From NCBI GenBank assembly GCA_024236015.1, contig JACKLK010000017.1, positions 1 to 64,000 on the forward strand: a stretch of DNA of 64,000 nt. Direction: 5' to 3'. The position numbers were made by a program, and so were the translations under genes. Within the stretch, counting starts at the first letter, position 1, and each line of letters opens with the position of its first letter. Below, one piece after another: positions 55,174 to 63,677 of the stretch. Below the pieces are notes generated by a model that saw only the letters and a list, made by a program, of their open reading frames with translations, was not told the origin of the DNA and did no database searches. The stretch is from Rhodoferax sp. (GTDB taxonomy: Bacteria; Pseudomonadota; Gammaproteobacteria; Burkholderiales; Burkholderiaceae_C).

Positions 55174-56505
55174 CTAGGGCATGTCGGGCGCGTCGATCAG
55201 GATGGCGCGGAAGTCGTTGACGTTGGTCCGTGTCGGTCCGGTGACGACCGCGTCACCCAGCGCCTCGAAGAAGCCGTGGCCGTCGTTGTTGTCCAGCCTA
55301 TCCTGCGGCGACATGCCCAGTGCCCAGGCACGTTCGAGCGAATCGGGCTTGACGACGGCGCCGGCAATCTCGTGCAGGCCGTCGACGCCGTCGGTATCCG
55401 CTGCCAGGGCATGGATGTGCGGATGGCCGTCCAGCGCGATAGCCATGGACAACAGGCATTCGACGTTGCGACCGCCCCGCCCCTGGCCACGCACCGTGAC
55501 GCTGGTCTCGCCTCCGGACAGCAACACGCACGGCGCGGCGACGGGTTGTCCGTGGCGGGCTGCCTGCAGCGCGATGGCGGCAAGCACCTTGCCGACATCA
55601 CGTGCCTCGCCCTCGATCGCGTCGCCCAGGATGCAGGGGGTGACTCCTGCCCTGCGCGCCCGTGCCGCGGCGGCCTCGAGGGCCATCTGGGGAGTCGCGA
55701 TGATGCGGGTCTCGCTGCGCGCGAGCCGCGGGTCACCGGGCTTGACCGATTCGCCCTCGCCGCTGCGCAGGACCCGCATCACCGCCGCCGGCAATGCGAT
55801 GCCGTAGCGGCGCACGATGGCCAGCGCGTGCGCGCAGGTGGTCGGGTCGCCGACGGTCGGGCCGGAGGCGATATCGACGGGGTCGTCGCCGGGTACGTCG
55901 GAGATCAGCAGCGTGAGCACCCGCGCCGGATGGCAGGCCGCGGCCAGTCGACCGCCCTTGATGGCGGAGAGATGACGGCGCACGCGATTCATCTCGCTGA
56001 TCGTGGCACCGGACCGGAGCAGCGCCCGGTTGACCGCCTGCTTGTGTTCCAGTGTCAGCCCGGGCAAGGGCAGGGGCAACAACGACGAGCCACCGCCGGA
56101 GATCAGGCACAACACGCAGTCCTGCGGCTTCAGGTCGCTGACCCGTTCCAGCAGCCGTTGCGCCGCAGCCAAGCCGGCCGCGTCGGGCACCGGATGGGAT
56201 GCCTCGACGATCTCGATCCGGTCACACGGTACGGCGTAGCCATGCCGCGTCACGACCAGACCATCGAGCATCGACATGTCCCCGGCCCAGTGATCCTCCA
56301 CTGCGCGTGCCATCGCAGCGGATGCCTTGCCGGCGCCGATCACCACGAGCCGACCGTTCCCCAGTTCGGACGGATCGGGCACATGCGCCGGAACACACAG
56401 CGACGGTTGCGCGCTGGCCACGGCTGCCGCAAACATGTCACGCAGCAGGTCGTGTCCCCGCAGTCGGTCACGAGGGCTGGAATGGTCCATCGGGGAGATC
56501 GCCAT
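55174..56505 (-). CDS. Glycerate kinase, MOFRL family (TtuD/GckA type, probably 2-phosphoglycerate-forming)
   Basis: A 443-residue class II glycerate kinase. It shows VVIGAGKASAAMARAVE, CLISGGGSSLLPLPLPGLTL, LLISDVPGDDPVDIASGPTVGD split over its middle, and the C-terminal GGETSVTVRGQGRGGRNVE and AADTDGVDG. Members usually give 2-phosphoglycerate. It starts seven bases after glxR; an alternative start lies five codons in. It phosphorylates the glycerate made by GlxR. Confidence 0.92.
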   Translation of the reverse strand: MAISPMDHSSPRDRLRGHDLLRDMFAAAVASAQPSLCVPAHVPDPSELGNGRLVVIGAGKASAAMARAVEDHWAGDMSMLDGLVVTRHGYAVPCDRIEIVEASHPVPDAAGLAAAQRLLERVSDLKPQDCVLCLISGGGSSLLPLPLPGLTLEHKQAVNRALLRSGATISEMNRVRRHLSAIKGGRLAAACHPARVLTLLISDVPGDDPVDIASGPTVGDPTTCAHALAIVRRYGIALPAAVMRVLRSGEGESVKPGDPRLARSETRIIATPQMALEAAAARARRAGVTPCILGDAIEGEARDVGKVLAAIALQAARHGQPVAAPCVLLSGGETSVTVRGQGRGGRNVECLLSMAIALDGHPHIHALAADTDGVDGLHEIAGAVVKPDSLERAWALGMSPQDRLDNNDGHGFFEALGDAVVTGPTRTNVNDFRAILIDAPDMP

Positions 56506-56512
56506 CACCGCT

Positions 56513-57418
56513 TCAGGCGACCGTCGGGCCGATCTCGACGTTCGACAGTTTCTCCAGCGCGCGCACCATGCCTGAATGGTCCCAGGCTGCACCGCCGTGC
56601 GACACGCAGGCGCTGAACAGTTGTTGCGCGGTGGCCGTGGCAGGAAGGGCCAGTCCCAGTGACCTGGCGGCGCCAAGCGCCAGGTTCAGATCCTTCTGGT
56701 GCAGGGCGATGCGGAATCCCGGATCGAAGTTGCGCTGGATCATGCGTTCACCCAGGATGTCGAGAACGCGCGACGTGGCCAGTCCGCCCATCAGCGCCTG
56801 CCGGACCCTGGACGGGTCGGCCCCGGCCTTGGCGGCGAACAACAGGCCTTCCGCAACGGCATTGATGGTCAGCGCCACGACGATCTGGTTGGCGACCTTG
56901 CAGGTCTGGCCGGCGCCGCTGCCGCCGACCAGCGTGATGTTGCTGCCCACGCATGCGAGCACCGGTCTCACTTGCGCGAAGACCTCGGGTTTGCCACCCA
57001 CCATGATGGACAGTGCCGCGTTTTTCGCGCCGACCTCGCCGCCGGATACCGGCGCGTCCAGATAGTCGCAGCCCAGCGCCTCGATCTTCTTCGCGTAGGC
57101 CTTGGTCTCGACCGGCGAAATCGACGACATGTCGACCACGGTCTTGCCGGCACTCAGGCCCTTGGCAACCCCCGTGTCCCCGAACAACACGTCGCCCACA
57201 TCCGGGGTGTCCGGCAGCATCAGGATGACGATGTCGGCGCGTTGCGCCACGCCCTTGGCGTCCACGCACTGCGTCGCGCGGCTCTCGCCGATGTGCGCAG
57301 GCACCTTGCCCCGCGTGTAGATGAACAGTTGATGGCCTGCGGCGATGAGATGGCCGGCCATGGGGGTACCCATGATGCCCAGGCCGATGAAGCCGATCTT
57401 GCGTGCGTGTGTCGTCAT
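56513..57418 (-). CDS. glxR: 2-Hydroxy-3-oxopropionate (tartronate semialdehyde) reductase
   Basis: A 301-residue beta-hydroxyacid dehydrogenase. It has the NAD(P) fold IGFIGLGIMGTPMAGHLIAA, the substrate motif DAPVSGGEVGAKNAALSIMV and the catalytic lysine region GAGQTCKVANQIVVAL. It reduces tartronate semialdehyde from Gcl to glycerate. AAGGA precedes the ATG. It lies between hyi (48-base gap) and glycerate kinase. Confidence 0.95.
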   Translation of the reverse strand: MTTHARKIGFIGLGIMGTPMAGHLIAAGHQLFIYTRGKVPAHIGESRATQCVDAKGVAQRADIVILMLPDTPDVGDVLFGDTGVAKGLSAGKTVVDMSSISPVETKAYAKKIEALGCDYLDAPVSGGEVGAKNAALSIMVGGKPEVFAQVRPVLACVGSNITLVGGSGAGQTCKVANQIVVALTINAVAEGLLFAAKAGADPSRVRQALMGGLATSRVLDILGERMIQRNFDPGFRIALHQKDLNLALGAARSLGLALPATATAQQLFSACVSHGGAAWDHSGMVRALEKLSNVEIGPTVA

Positions 57419-57466
57419 GGTCTTGGTTGATCCTTGTCCGGTTCGAAGGGGATGGGTGGGGCTGCG

Positions 57467-58246
57467 TCAGCGAACCGGCCGTGGTCGCCAGCCCAGGCCG
57501 GCCTCGGTGGTCGTCGCCGGCTTGTATTCGCAGCCGATGTGGCCCTGGTAGCCGATGGCGTCCAGGTGCGCGAACAGGAAGGCGTAGTTGATCTCGCCGG
57601 TTCCCGGTTCGTTGCGCCCGGGGTTGTCGGCCAGTTGAACATGGCCGATGCGTGCGACTTGCCTGTGCATCGTGGCGGCCAGCTCGCCTTCCATGCGCTG
57701 CATGTGGTAGATGTCGTATTGCACGAAGGCGTTGTCCATGCCGACCTCGTCCAGGATGGACAGGGCCTGCGTGGTGCCGCTCAGGTAGAAGCCGGGAATG
57801 TCGAACGTGTTGATCGGCTCGATCAGCAAGTGCAGCCCTGCCTTGTCCAGTTCTGCGGCGGCGAAGCGCAGGTTGTCGACGACGGTCGTGCGCAGCACGT
57901 CCGGTGCCACGCCGTCGGGGGTCTTGCCGAGCAGGCAGTTCAGCCGGGGGACACCCAGCACCTGGGCGTAGGTGATGGCCCTGGCGACACCGTCACGGAA
58001 CTCCTGAACACGATCCGGATGGCAGGCGATGCCGCGCTCGCCGGCATTCCAGTCGCCGGCGGGCAGGTTGTGCAGCACCAGCTCGAGCTTGTGCGCATCG
58101 AGCCGCCGCTTGATCTCGTCGGCCGGCCAGTCATAGGGGAACAGGAATTCCACAGCGTCGAAACCGGCCTTGGCCGCGTGCGCGAAGCGATCCAGGAAGG
58201 GATGCTCGGTGAAGAGCATCGACAGGTTGGCGGCAAATCGGGGCAT
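57467..58246 (-). CDS. hyi: Hydroxypyruvate isomerase
   Basis: A 259-residue TIM-barrel enzyme that interconverts hydroxypyruvate and tartronate semialdehyde. It has PRFAANLSMLFTEHPFLDRF, AVEFLFPYDWPADEI, LLIEPINTFDIPGFYLSGT, QYDIYHMQRMEGEL and IGHVQLADNPGRNEPGTGEI, which supply the metal ligands. It starts 11 bases after gcl, with AAAGG upstream. Confidence 0.95.
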   Translation of the reverse strand: MPRFAANLSMLFTEHPFLDRFAHAAKAGFDAVEFLFPYDWPADEIKRRLDAHKLELVLHNLPAGDWNAGERGIACHPDRVQEFRDGVARAITYAQVLGVPRLNCLLGKTPDGVAPDVLRTTVVDNLRFAAAELDKAGLHLLIEPINTFDIPGFYLSGTTQALSILDEVGMDNAFVQYDIYHMQRMEGELAATMHRQVARIGHVQLADNPGRNEPGTGEINYAFLFAHLDAIGYQGHIGCEYKPATTTEAGLGWRPRPVR

Positions 58247-58257
58247 GCGGGTGCCTT

Positions 58258-60048
58258 TCAGTCGAGCAGCGAGACAGCGGTGGGCACGTCGGCGCGGCTG
58301 CTCGCGAGTTCCTCGAACTCGGTCACGTTGTCGATCTCGGTTCCCATGGCGATATTGGTCACGCGCTCGAGCATGATCTCGACCATGACCGGCACCTGGT
58401 ACTGCGCCATCCAGGCCTCGGCCTGCTGCAGGGCCGGCGCGATCTCTTCCTGCGTGTGCACCCGGATCGCCTTGCAGCCCAGGCCTTCGACCACGGCGAC
58501 GTGGTCCACGCCATAACCATGGGCCACCTGTTCGGGCGGCACGTTGATGTTTTCGTAGGCCAGCTGCACGCAGTAGTCCATCTCGAAGCCGCGCTGGCTC
58601 TGGCGGATCAGGCCGAGGTAGCTGTTGTTGACCACGACGTGGATATACGGCAGCTTGAATTGCGCGCCCACGGCCATCTCCTCGATCATGAACTGGAAGT
58701 CGTAGTCACCGGACAGCGCGACGATCTTGCGTGTCGGGTCGGCGGCGCGAACACCGAGCGCCGCCGGAATGGTCCAGCCCAAGGGCCCCGCCTGGCCACA
58801 GTTGATCCAGTGGCGCGGGTGGTAGACATGCAGGAACTGGGCGCCGGCGATCTGGCTCAGGCCGATCGTCGATACATAGGTGACGTCCTTGCCGAACGCA
58901 CGGTTCATGCATTGGTAGACGCGTTGCGGCTTCATCGGCACGGCGTCGTAGTTGGTCTTGCGCAGGTATTCGATCGAGCCTTTTCGCGTCCGGCATTCCC
59001 CGGCCCAGGCCGACCAGTCCCGCAGCTTGCCGGCATCCTTCCATTCCTGCGCGACCTGCACGAGAAGCCGGAGCGCGGCCTTGGCATCGGACACGATGCC
59101 GTAGTCGGGCGCGAAGACCCGGCCGATCTGGGTCGGTTCGATGTCGACGTGGATGAACCTGCGCCCCCTGCAATAGACTTCCGGGCTGCCGGTGTGGCGG
59201 TTGGCCCAGCGGTTGCCGATGCCGAGCACGAAGTCGCTCGCCAGCAGGTTGGCGTTGCCGTAGCGGTGGCTGGTCTGCAGCCCGCACATGCCCGCCATCA
59301 GCGCATGGTCGTCGGGGATCGCGCCCCAGCCCATCAGCGTCGGGATGACCGGGATGCCGGCTGTCTCCGCAAACTGCTGCAACAGGTCGCATGCGTCGGC
59401 GTTGATGATGCCTCCGCCGGCGACGATGAGCGGCCTGTCGGCCGTGTTCAGCATGTCCAGTGCTTTCTCGATCTGCTTGCGCGATGCCGTGGGCTTGTAG
59501 ACAGCCAGGGGTTCGTAGGTATCGATGTCGAACTCGATCTCGGCCATCTGCACGTCGAAGGGCAGGTCGATCAGCACCGGGCCGGGCCGGCCTGACCGCA
59601 TCAGGTGGAACGCCTGCTGGAACGCACGTGGCACCTGGGCCGGCTCCAGCACGGTGGTGGCCCATTTGGTCACCGGCCTGGCAATGGAGGCGATGTCCAC
59701 GGCCTGGAAGTCTTCCTTGTGCATGCGGGCCCGCGGCGCCTGGCCGGTGATGCACAGGATGGGGATGCTGTCGGCCTGGGCCGAATACAGGCCGGTGATC
59801 ATGTCGGTGCCGGCCGGACCGGAGGTACCGATACATACGCCGATGTTGCCGGCCCTGGCGCGCGTATAACCCTCGGCCATGTGGGATGCACCTTCGACGT
59901 GGCGCGCCAGCACGTGGGCGATGCTCTGGCGCTCGCGCAGTTGCGCGTACAGGGGGTTGATCGCCGCACCCGGCACGCCGAACGCCTGCGTCACGCCTTC
60001 CTTTTCCATCACCAGCACTGCGGCCATAGCGGCCTTCATCTTTGCCAT
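58258..60048 (-). CDS. gcl: Glyoxylate carboligase
   Basis: A 596-residue thiamine-diphosphate enzyme that joins two glyoxylate to tartronate semialdehyde and CO2. At position 51 it has valine (LARHVEGASHMAEGY) where most ThDP enzymes have the activating glutamate, the hallmark of true Gcl. The ThDP-binding segment is ALSGDYDFQFMIEE with NNSYLGLIRQ. The start follows AAGGAGGG. It leads the glyoxylate operon and is divergent from a LysR gene. Confidence 0.97.
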   Translation of the reverse strand: MAKMKAAMAAVLVMEKEGVTQAFGVPGAAINPLYAQLRERQSIAHVLARHVEGASHMAEGYTRARAGNIGVCIGTSGPAGTDMITGLYSAQADSIPILCITGQAPRARMHKEDFQAVDIASIARPVTKWATTVLEPAQVPRAFQQAFHLMRSGRPGPVLIDLPFDVQMAEIEFDIDTYEPLAVYKPTASRKQIEKALDMLNTADRPLIVAGGGIINADACDLLQQFAETAGIPVIPTLMGWGAIPDDHALMAGMCGLQTSHRYGNANLLASDFVLGIGNRWANRHTGSPEVYCRGRRFIHVDIEPTQIGRVFAPDYGIVSDAKAALRLLVQVAQEWKDAGKLRDWSAWAGECRTRKGSIEYLRKTNYDAVPMKPQRVYQCMNRAFGKDVTYVSTIGLSQIAGAQFLHVYHPRHWINCGQAGPLGWTIPAALGVRAADPTRKIVALSGDYDFQFMIEEMAVGAQFKLPYIHVVVNNSYLGLIRQSQRGFEMDYCVQLAYENINVPPEQVAHGYGVDHVAVVEGLGCKAIRVHTQEEIAPALQQAEAWMAQYQVPVMVEIMLERVTNIAMGTEIDNVTEFEELASSRADVPTAVSLLD

Positions 60049-60129
60049 GGATCCCTCCTTCGGTTGTTGGAGCAGATGTTCGTCCCGGTGCCCATGTCCG
60101 TGAACCCCAGTCCGTCGATAACACTTATT

Positions 60130-60152
60130 CCGTGGCGGCATAATTGCCACGG
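60130..60152. promoter_or_regulatory. Palindromic operator candidate between gcl and LysR
   Basis: CCGTGGC (60130-60136) and GCCACGG (60146-60152) are perfect 7-bp arms with an AT-rich 9-base spacer, 20 bases before the LysR start. The spacing suits a LysR-type site controlling both the regulator and the gcl operon. Confidence 0.65.
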
Positions 60153-60171
60153 TACCGGACCGGGAAGCAAC

Positions 60172-61080
60172 ATGGATCGCGTCTTCAGCCTTCAACTGTT
60201 CATTCGGGTGGTCGAGACCGGCAGTTTCAGCCGTGCCGCCGAAGAGTTCGGCATCACCCAACCCACGGTCACGAAGGCGCTGGCTGCCACCGAAAAACGC
60301 CTGGGCGCACGCCTGCTGCATCGCTCGACGCGCGGTGTCACGCCGACCGAGGTCGGCCAGCGGTACTACGAACGCTGCCTGATCATTGCGCGCGACATCG
60401 ATGAAGCGGAAAACGTGGCCGCCCTGCTGCAAAGCGAGATGGGCGGCACGATGCGTATCAGTACCTCGGTCGCATTCGGCCGCAGGGTCATGGCGCCGCT
60501 GGTGTTGCGCTACATGCGCCTGCATCCGAAGGTCGTGGTCGACCTGAGCTTCGACGACCGCTACGTCGACCTCGTCGAACAGGGCGTGGATGTCGCGCTG
60601 CGCATGGGGCGCCTGGCCGACTCGACGCTGGGTGCGCGTTACCTCGGCAAGAACCCCTGGCTGATGGTCGCTGCGCCGGCGTATCTGGAGACGCGGGGCG
60701 TCCCGCGCAAGGCCAGCGACCTGGCCCGGCACGATTGCCTGATCTACAGCAGCGTGCAAGGTGACGCCCGCTGGAGCCTGACACCGCCCGGTGGAAAGGA
60801 GCAGTCGGTGCCGGTCAAGGGCCAGCTGCGATCGAACAGCCTGTCTGCGGTGCTCGATGCTGCGATTGCCGGCATGGGGCTGGCCATACTGCCCTGGTAT
60901 GTCGCCGGTCCGTCGGTCGCCGCTGGGCGGGTTCGGCAGGTGTTGACCGAACATGGACTGCCCACGCAGGATCTGCACGCGGTGTTTCCGTCGCCCAAGC
61001 TGGTTCCGGCCAAGGTCATCGAGTTCATAGAATGGCTTGCCCATGAGTTCGACGGCGAATGGTGGCGGCGGGTGGGATGA
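60172..61080 (+). CDS. LysR-family regulator, probably of the gcl operon
   Basis: A 302-residue LysR protein. The N-terminal HTH is LFIRVVETGSFSRAAEEFGI then QPTVTKALAATEKRLGARLL. The effector domain starts at about residue 90 (GTMRISTSVAFGRRVMAPLV). It is divergent from gcl, with a palindrome between them, so it likely controls the glyoxylate operon. The effector (glyoxylate, allantoin or similar) is not known. Confidence 0.88.
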   Translation: MDRVFSLQLFIRVVETGSFSRAAEEFGITQPTVTKALAATEKRLGARLLHRSTRGVTPTEVGQRYYERCLIIARDIDEAENVAALLQSEMGGTMRISTSVAFGRRVMAPLVLRYMRLHPKVVVDLSFDDRYVDLVEQGVDVALRMGRLADSTLGARYLGKNPWLMVAAPAYLETRGVPRKASDLARHDCLIYSSVQGDARWSLTPPGGKEQSVPVKGQLRSNSLSAVLDAAIAGMGLAILPWYVAGPSVAAGRVRQVLTEHGLPTQDLHAVFPSPKLVPAKVIEFIEWLAHEFDGEWWRRVG

Positions 61081-61148
61081 TGGCCGCCGTTGCCGGGCGC
61101 CGATGCGCTGGCGATCGCGCGACATGGGTGACTGGAGGTTGATCCGAC

Positions 61149-62105
61149 ATGCCCGACCCATCGATGCGTTCCTATCCGCGCGACCTGCAGGGGCATGGCC
61201 GCCACCCGCCGCACGCCCGGTGGCCAGGGCAGGCGCGTGTTGCCGTGCAATTCGTGCTGAACTTCGAGGAAGGCGCGGAACGCAGCGTGTTGCATGGTGA
61301 CGCCGGCAGCGAGCAGATCAACTCCGAGATGTTCCATCCGCCTGCCGTCGCGGCACGGTACATGGGCATGGAGAGCGTCTACGAATACGGCTCGCGCGTC
61401 GGTGTGTGGCGCATCCTGCGCGAATTCGAGCGGCGCGGCCTGCCACTGACGATATTCGGCGTGGGCATGGCGCTCGAGCGGTGTCCGGACATCACGGCGG
61501 CATTCTGCGAGCTCGGGCACGAGATCGCCTGTCACGGCTGGCGCTGGATCGGGTACCAGCAGGTTCCCGAGCACACCGAGCGCGAGCACATGGCACGCGC
61601 CATGCACACCATGACGCAATTGACCGGGTCACGTCCCATGGGCTGGTATACGGGGCGTGACAGCCCGCAAACGCGCCGCCTGGTGGCCGACTACGGCGGA
61701 TTCGAATATGACAGCGACTACTACGGCGACGACCTGCCGTTCTGGCTGCGCGTGCGCAAGACCGATGGACAGCTTGCACCACACCTGGTCGTGCCGTATA
61801 CGTTCGATGCCAACGACATGCGTTTTGCCTCGCCACAGGGGTTTGCCACGGGTGACGACTTCTTCCGGTACCTGCGTGATGCCTTCGACGTCCATTACGC
61901 AGAGGGTGATGAACGGCCGGGCATCATGAGCATCGGCATGCATTGCAGGCTGCTGGGTCGGCCCGGCCGGATGCGTGGTCTGCAACGTTTTCTGGACCAT
62001 GTCGCGCAATTTGACCGGGTCTGGGTCACGCGCCGCATCGACATTGCACGCCACTGGAGACAGGTGCACCCATTCGACGCCGATACGGCATTCGTCTGGG
62101 AGTGA
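61149..62105 (+). CDS. puuE: PuuE-type polysaccharide-deacetylase-fold allantoinase
   Basis: A 318-residue NodB-fold protein of the PuuE group, which hydrolyses allantoin to allantoate. It has RVAVQFVLNFEEGAERSVLH, EIACHGWRWIGYQ, MGWYTGRDSPQTRRLV, FEYDSDYYGDDLPFW and FDANDMRFA. A GGAGG site precedes the ATG. Its place beside gcl and its regulator fits ureide breakdown feeding glyoxylate. Substrate assignment is by family and context. Confidence 0.82.
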   Translation: MPDPSMRSYPRDLQGHGRHPPHARWPGQARVAVQFVLNFEEGAERSVLHGDAGSEQINSEMFHPPAVAARYMGMESVYEYGSRVGVWRILREFERRGLPLTIFGVGMALERCPDITAAFCELGHEIACHGWRWIGYQQVPEHTEREHMARAMHTMTQLTGSRPMGWYTGRDSPQTRRLVADYGGFEYDSDYYGDDLPFWLRVRKTDGQLAPHLVVPYTFDANDMRFASPQGFATGDDFFRYLRDAFDVHYAEGDERPGIMSIGMHCRLLGRPGRMRGLQRFLDHVAQFDRVWVTRRIDIARHWRQVHPFDADTAFVWE

Positions 62106-62139
62106 TGCCTCGAGGGCTGGGACCGACGGCCGGCCCGCG

Positions 62140-62817
62140 TCAGTGGGGCTTGGGCATGTTCCGCGACAGTGACTGGATCTGCCGCACCGCGCAATACACG
62201 CCGTCGAGTACCGGCAAGGCGCAACGCGCCTGCAAGGCTTCGGCATAACCGCACAGGACCGCGCCCGCCAGCACGATCAGCTGTGCGCCGGCTGCGCGCA
62301 TCGGTTCACACGCGTCCGTCAGCAGATCGAGCAAGTCCGGGGCGACGCCGGCTGCGTCCGCGCCGAAGGCGGCTGGCGCCTCGGGGGCGGCGTAGGCGAC
62401 CACGCGCGACGCGATCCCGATCTCGACGACCCGGTCCCGGTACAGCGGCAGCATGTCGGCGCCCAGTGTCAACAGGCCGATCCGCTCGACGCGCAGGCAG
62501 GCTGTCAACAATGCGGCTTCGGTCATGCCGACGACGAGAAGGGCCGGGTACTGCCGGCGTAGCGGGATCGCGGCGCCATCGAGCGAGATGGCGAGCACGA
62601 TGGCGTCGTGCTGCGCCGCATGGCGGTGTGCCAGGGCCAGCGCGTTGGTGTTCGCCACAAGCAGGTCGGCGGCACCGCGTACGACCTGCGGACTTCCCTG
62701 GGCAGTCACGGCCGTCAGGGTGTCGTCGGGCCCGAGCGCACGGCGCGCGGAGGACGCGAGCCGCTGCGTGATGTGGGTCGAGGTGTTGGGATTGATCAGC
62801 AACAGGCGCATGGCCAT
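62140..62817 (-). CDS. Asp/Glu/hydantoin racemase-family protein lacking the usual catalytic cysteines
   Basis: A 225-residue protein with the hydantoin/allantoin racemase layout: LLLINPNTSTHITQRL at the start and VVGMTEAALLTACLRVERIG in the middle. The first expected cysteine position reads VLAISLDG (usually IACFGDP) and the second reads VLAGAVLCG (usually VLGCAG). Ordinary two-cysteine racemisation therefore looks impossible, though Cys in AVLCG is near. It may have another function, such as a decarboxylase, a hydrolase or a binding role. Convergent with puuE; it follows the GntR gene. Confidence 0.75.
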   Translation of the reverse strand: MAMRLLLINPNTSTHITQRLASSARRALGPDDTLTAVTAQGSPQVVRGAADLLVANTNALALAHRHAAQHDAIVLAISLDGAAIPLRRQYPALLVVGMTEAALLTACLRVERIGLLTLGADMLPLYRDRVVEIGIASRVVAYAAPEAPAAFGADAAGVAPDLLDLLTDACEPMRAAGAQLIVLAGAVLCGYAEALQARCALPVLDGVYCAVRQIQSLSRNMPKPH

Positions 62818-62833
62818 CGCCCGGAGTCACGCT

Positions 62834-63544
62834 TCATGTCTTGAAGATCGATTCGAGGTCCACGTCGTCTGACGCGGCATCGAGCTTCAGGCTGCCTTCG
62901 ATGTGCTGCAGATGCTCGAGCATCAGTTTCTCCGCGCGTGGTGCATCGCGATGGGCGATCGCATCGATGATCTCCGAGTGTTCGTCCGCGCGGCAGGTCG
63001 TCGCCGTCGGCGCGTCGTACAGGAAGATGATCAGGCAGGTCAGGGACGACAACTCGCGCATGCTGCGGGCGAGGGCCGAATTGCCGGCCAGGTCGGCCAG
63101 CAGCATGTGGAAGTCTCCGGACAGGCGCACGATGGCACGCTTGTCGTCACGCCTGCGCGCGTCGATCTCCAGTTCCTGCTGCTGGCGCAATCGCGCGACA
63201 CGCTCCGGCGTCAGGTTCTCGATCAGCCGGCGCAACACGGCGGGTTCGATCAGGCGCCTGGCCTCGAAGACATCATGGGCCTGTTCGATCGACGGTTTGG
63301 CGACAAACGCGCCGCGCTGCGGGTACAGGTCGACGATTTGTTCATGGGCCATCCGGTTGAGCACTTCGCGCACGCGGGCACGGCTGACGCCGAATATCTC
63401 CGCCAGCCGCTCTTCGACCAGCTTGGTGCCCGGCGGCAGGCGATGCTCGAGGATGGCCGTGTAGATGCGTTCGTAGATCGTGTCGTTGGTGTTTTCCCGC
63501 TCCAACCGTGTCGGTGGGGCTGGCTTGCGTACTTTTCGGGTCAT
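62834..63544 (-). CDS. GntR-family regulator (FCD subfamily)
   Basis: A 236-residue regulator. The HTH is LVEERLAEIFGVSRARVREV followed by LNRMAHEQIVDLYPQRGAFV. The C-terminal FCD domain is all-helical (ARRLIEPAVLRRLIENLTP, HSEIIDAIAHRDAPRAEKLM). Starts at 63640 or 63673 would add a basic tail and nearly touch the upstream racemase stop; none has a clear ribosome site. It lies between two racemase-family genes and probably controls them. The ligand is unknown. Confidence 0.85.
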   Translation of the reverse strand: MTRKVRKPAPPTRLERENTNDTIYERIYTAILEHRLPPGTKLVEERLAEIFGVSRARVREVLNRMAHEQIVDLYPQRGAFVAKPSIEQAHDVFEARRLIEPAVLRRLIENLTPERVARLRQQQELEIDARRRDDKRAIVRLSGDFHMLLADLAGNSALARSMRELSSLTCLIIFLYDAPTATTCRADEHSEIIDAIAHRDAPRAEKLMLEHLQHIEGSLKLDAASDDVDLESIFKT

Positions 63545-63677
63545 GGTCGGTGTCGATGGGGCCGCAATGGGGGGGTGATCATCGATCGATCTGGCCTGCT
63601 TGTTGCCTCGCAACGCGGGTCCCGACTTGGATGAACGCATGCCGAGGATTTTATCGAGCGCGAGGTGGGGCATCGGT

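Noticed and set aside
54748..56616. A 622-codon plus-strand open frame opposite pyk and glycerate kinase
   Set aside because: It crosses two well-defined genes on the other strand and shows no domain.
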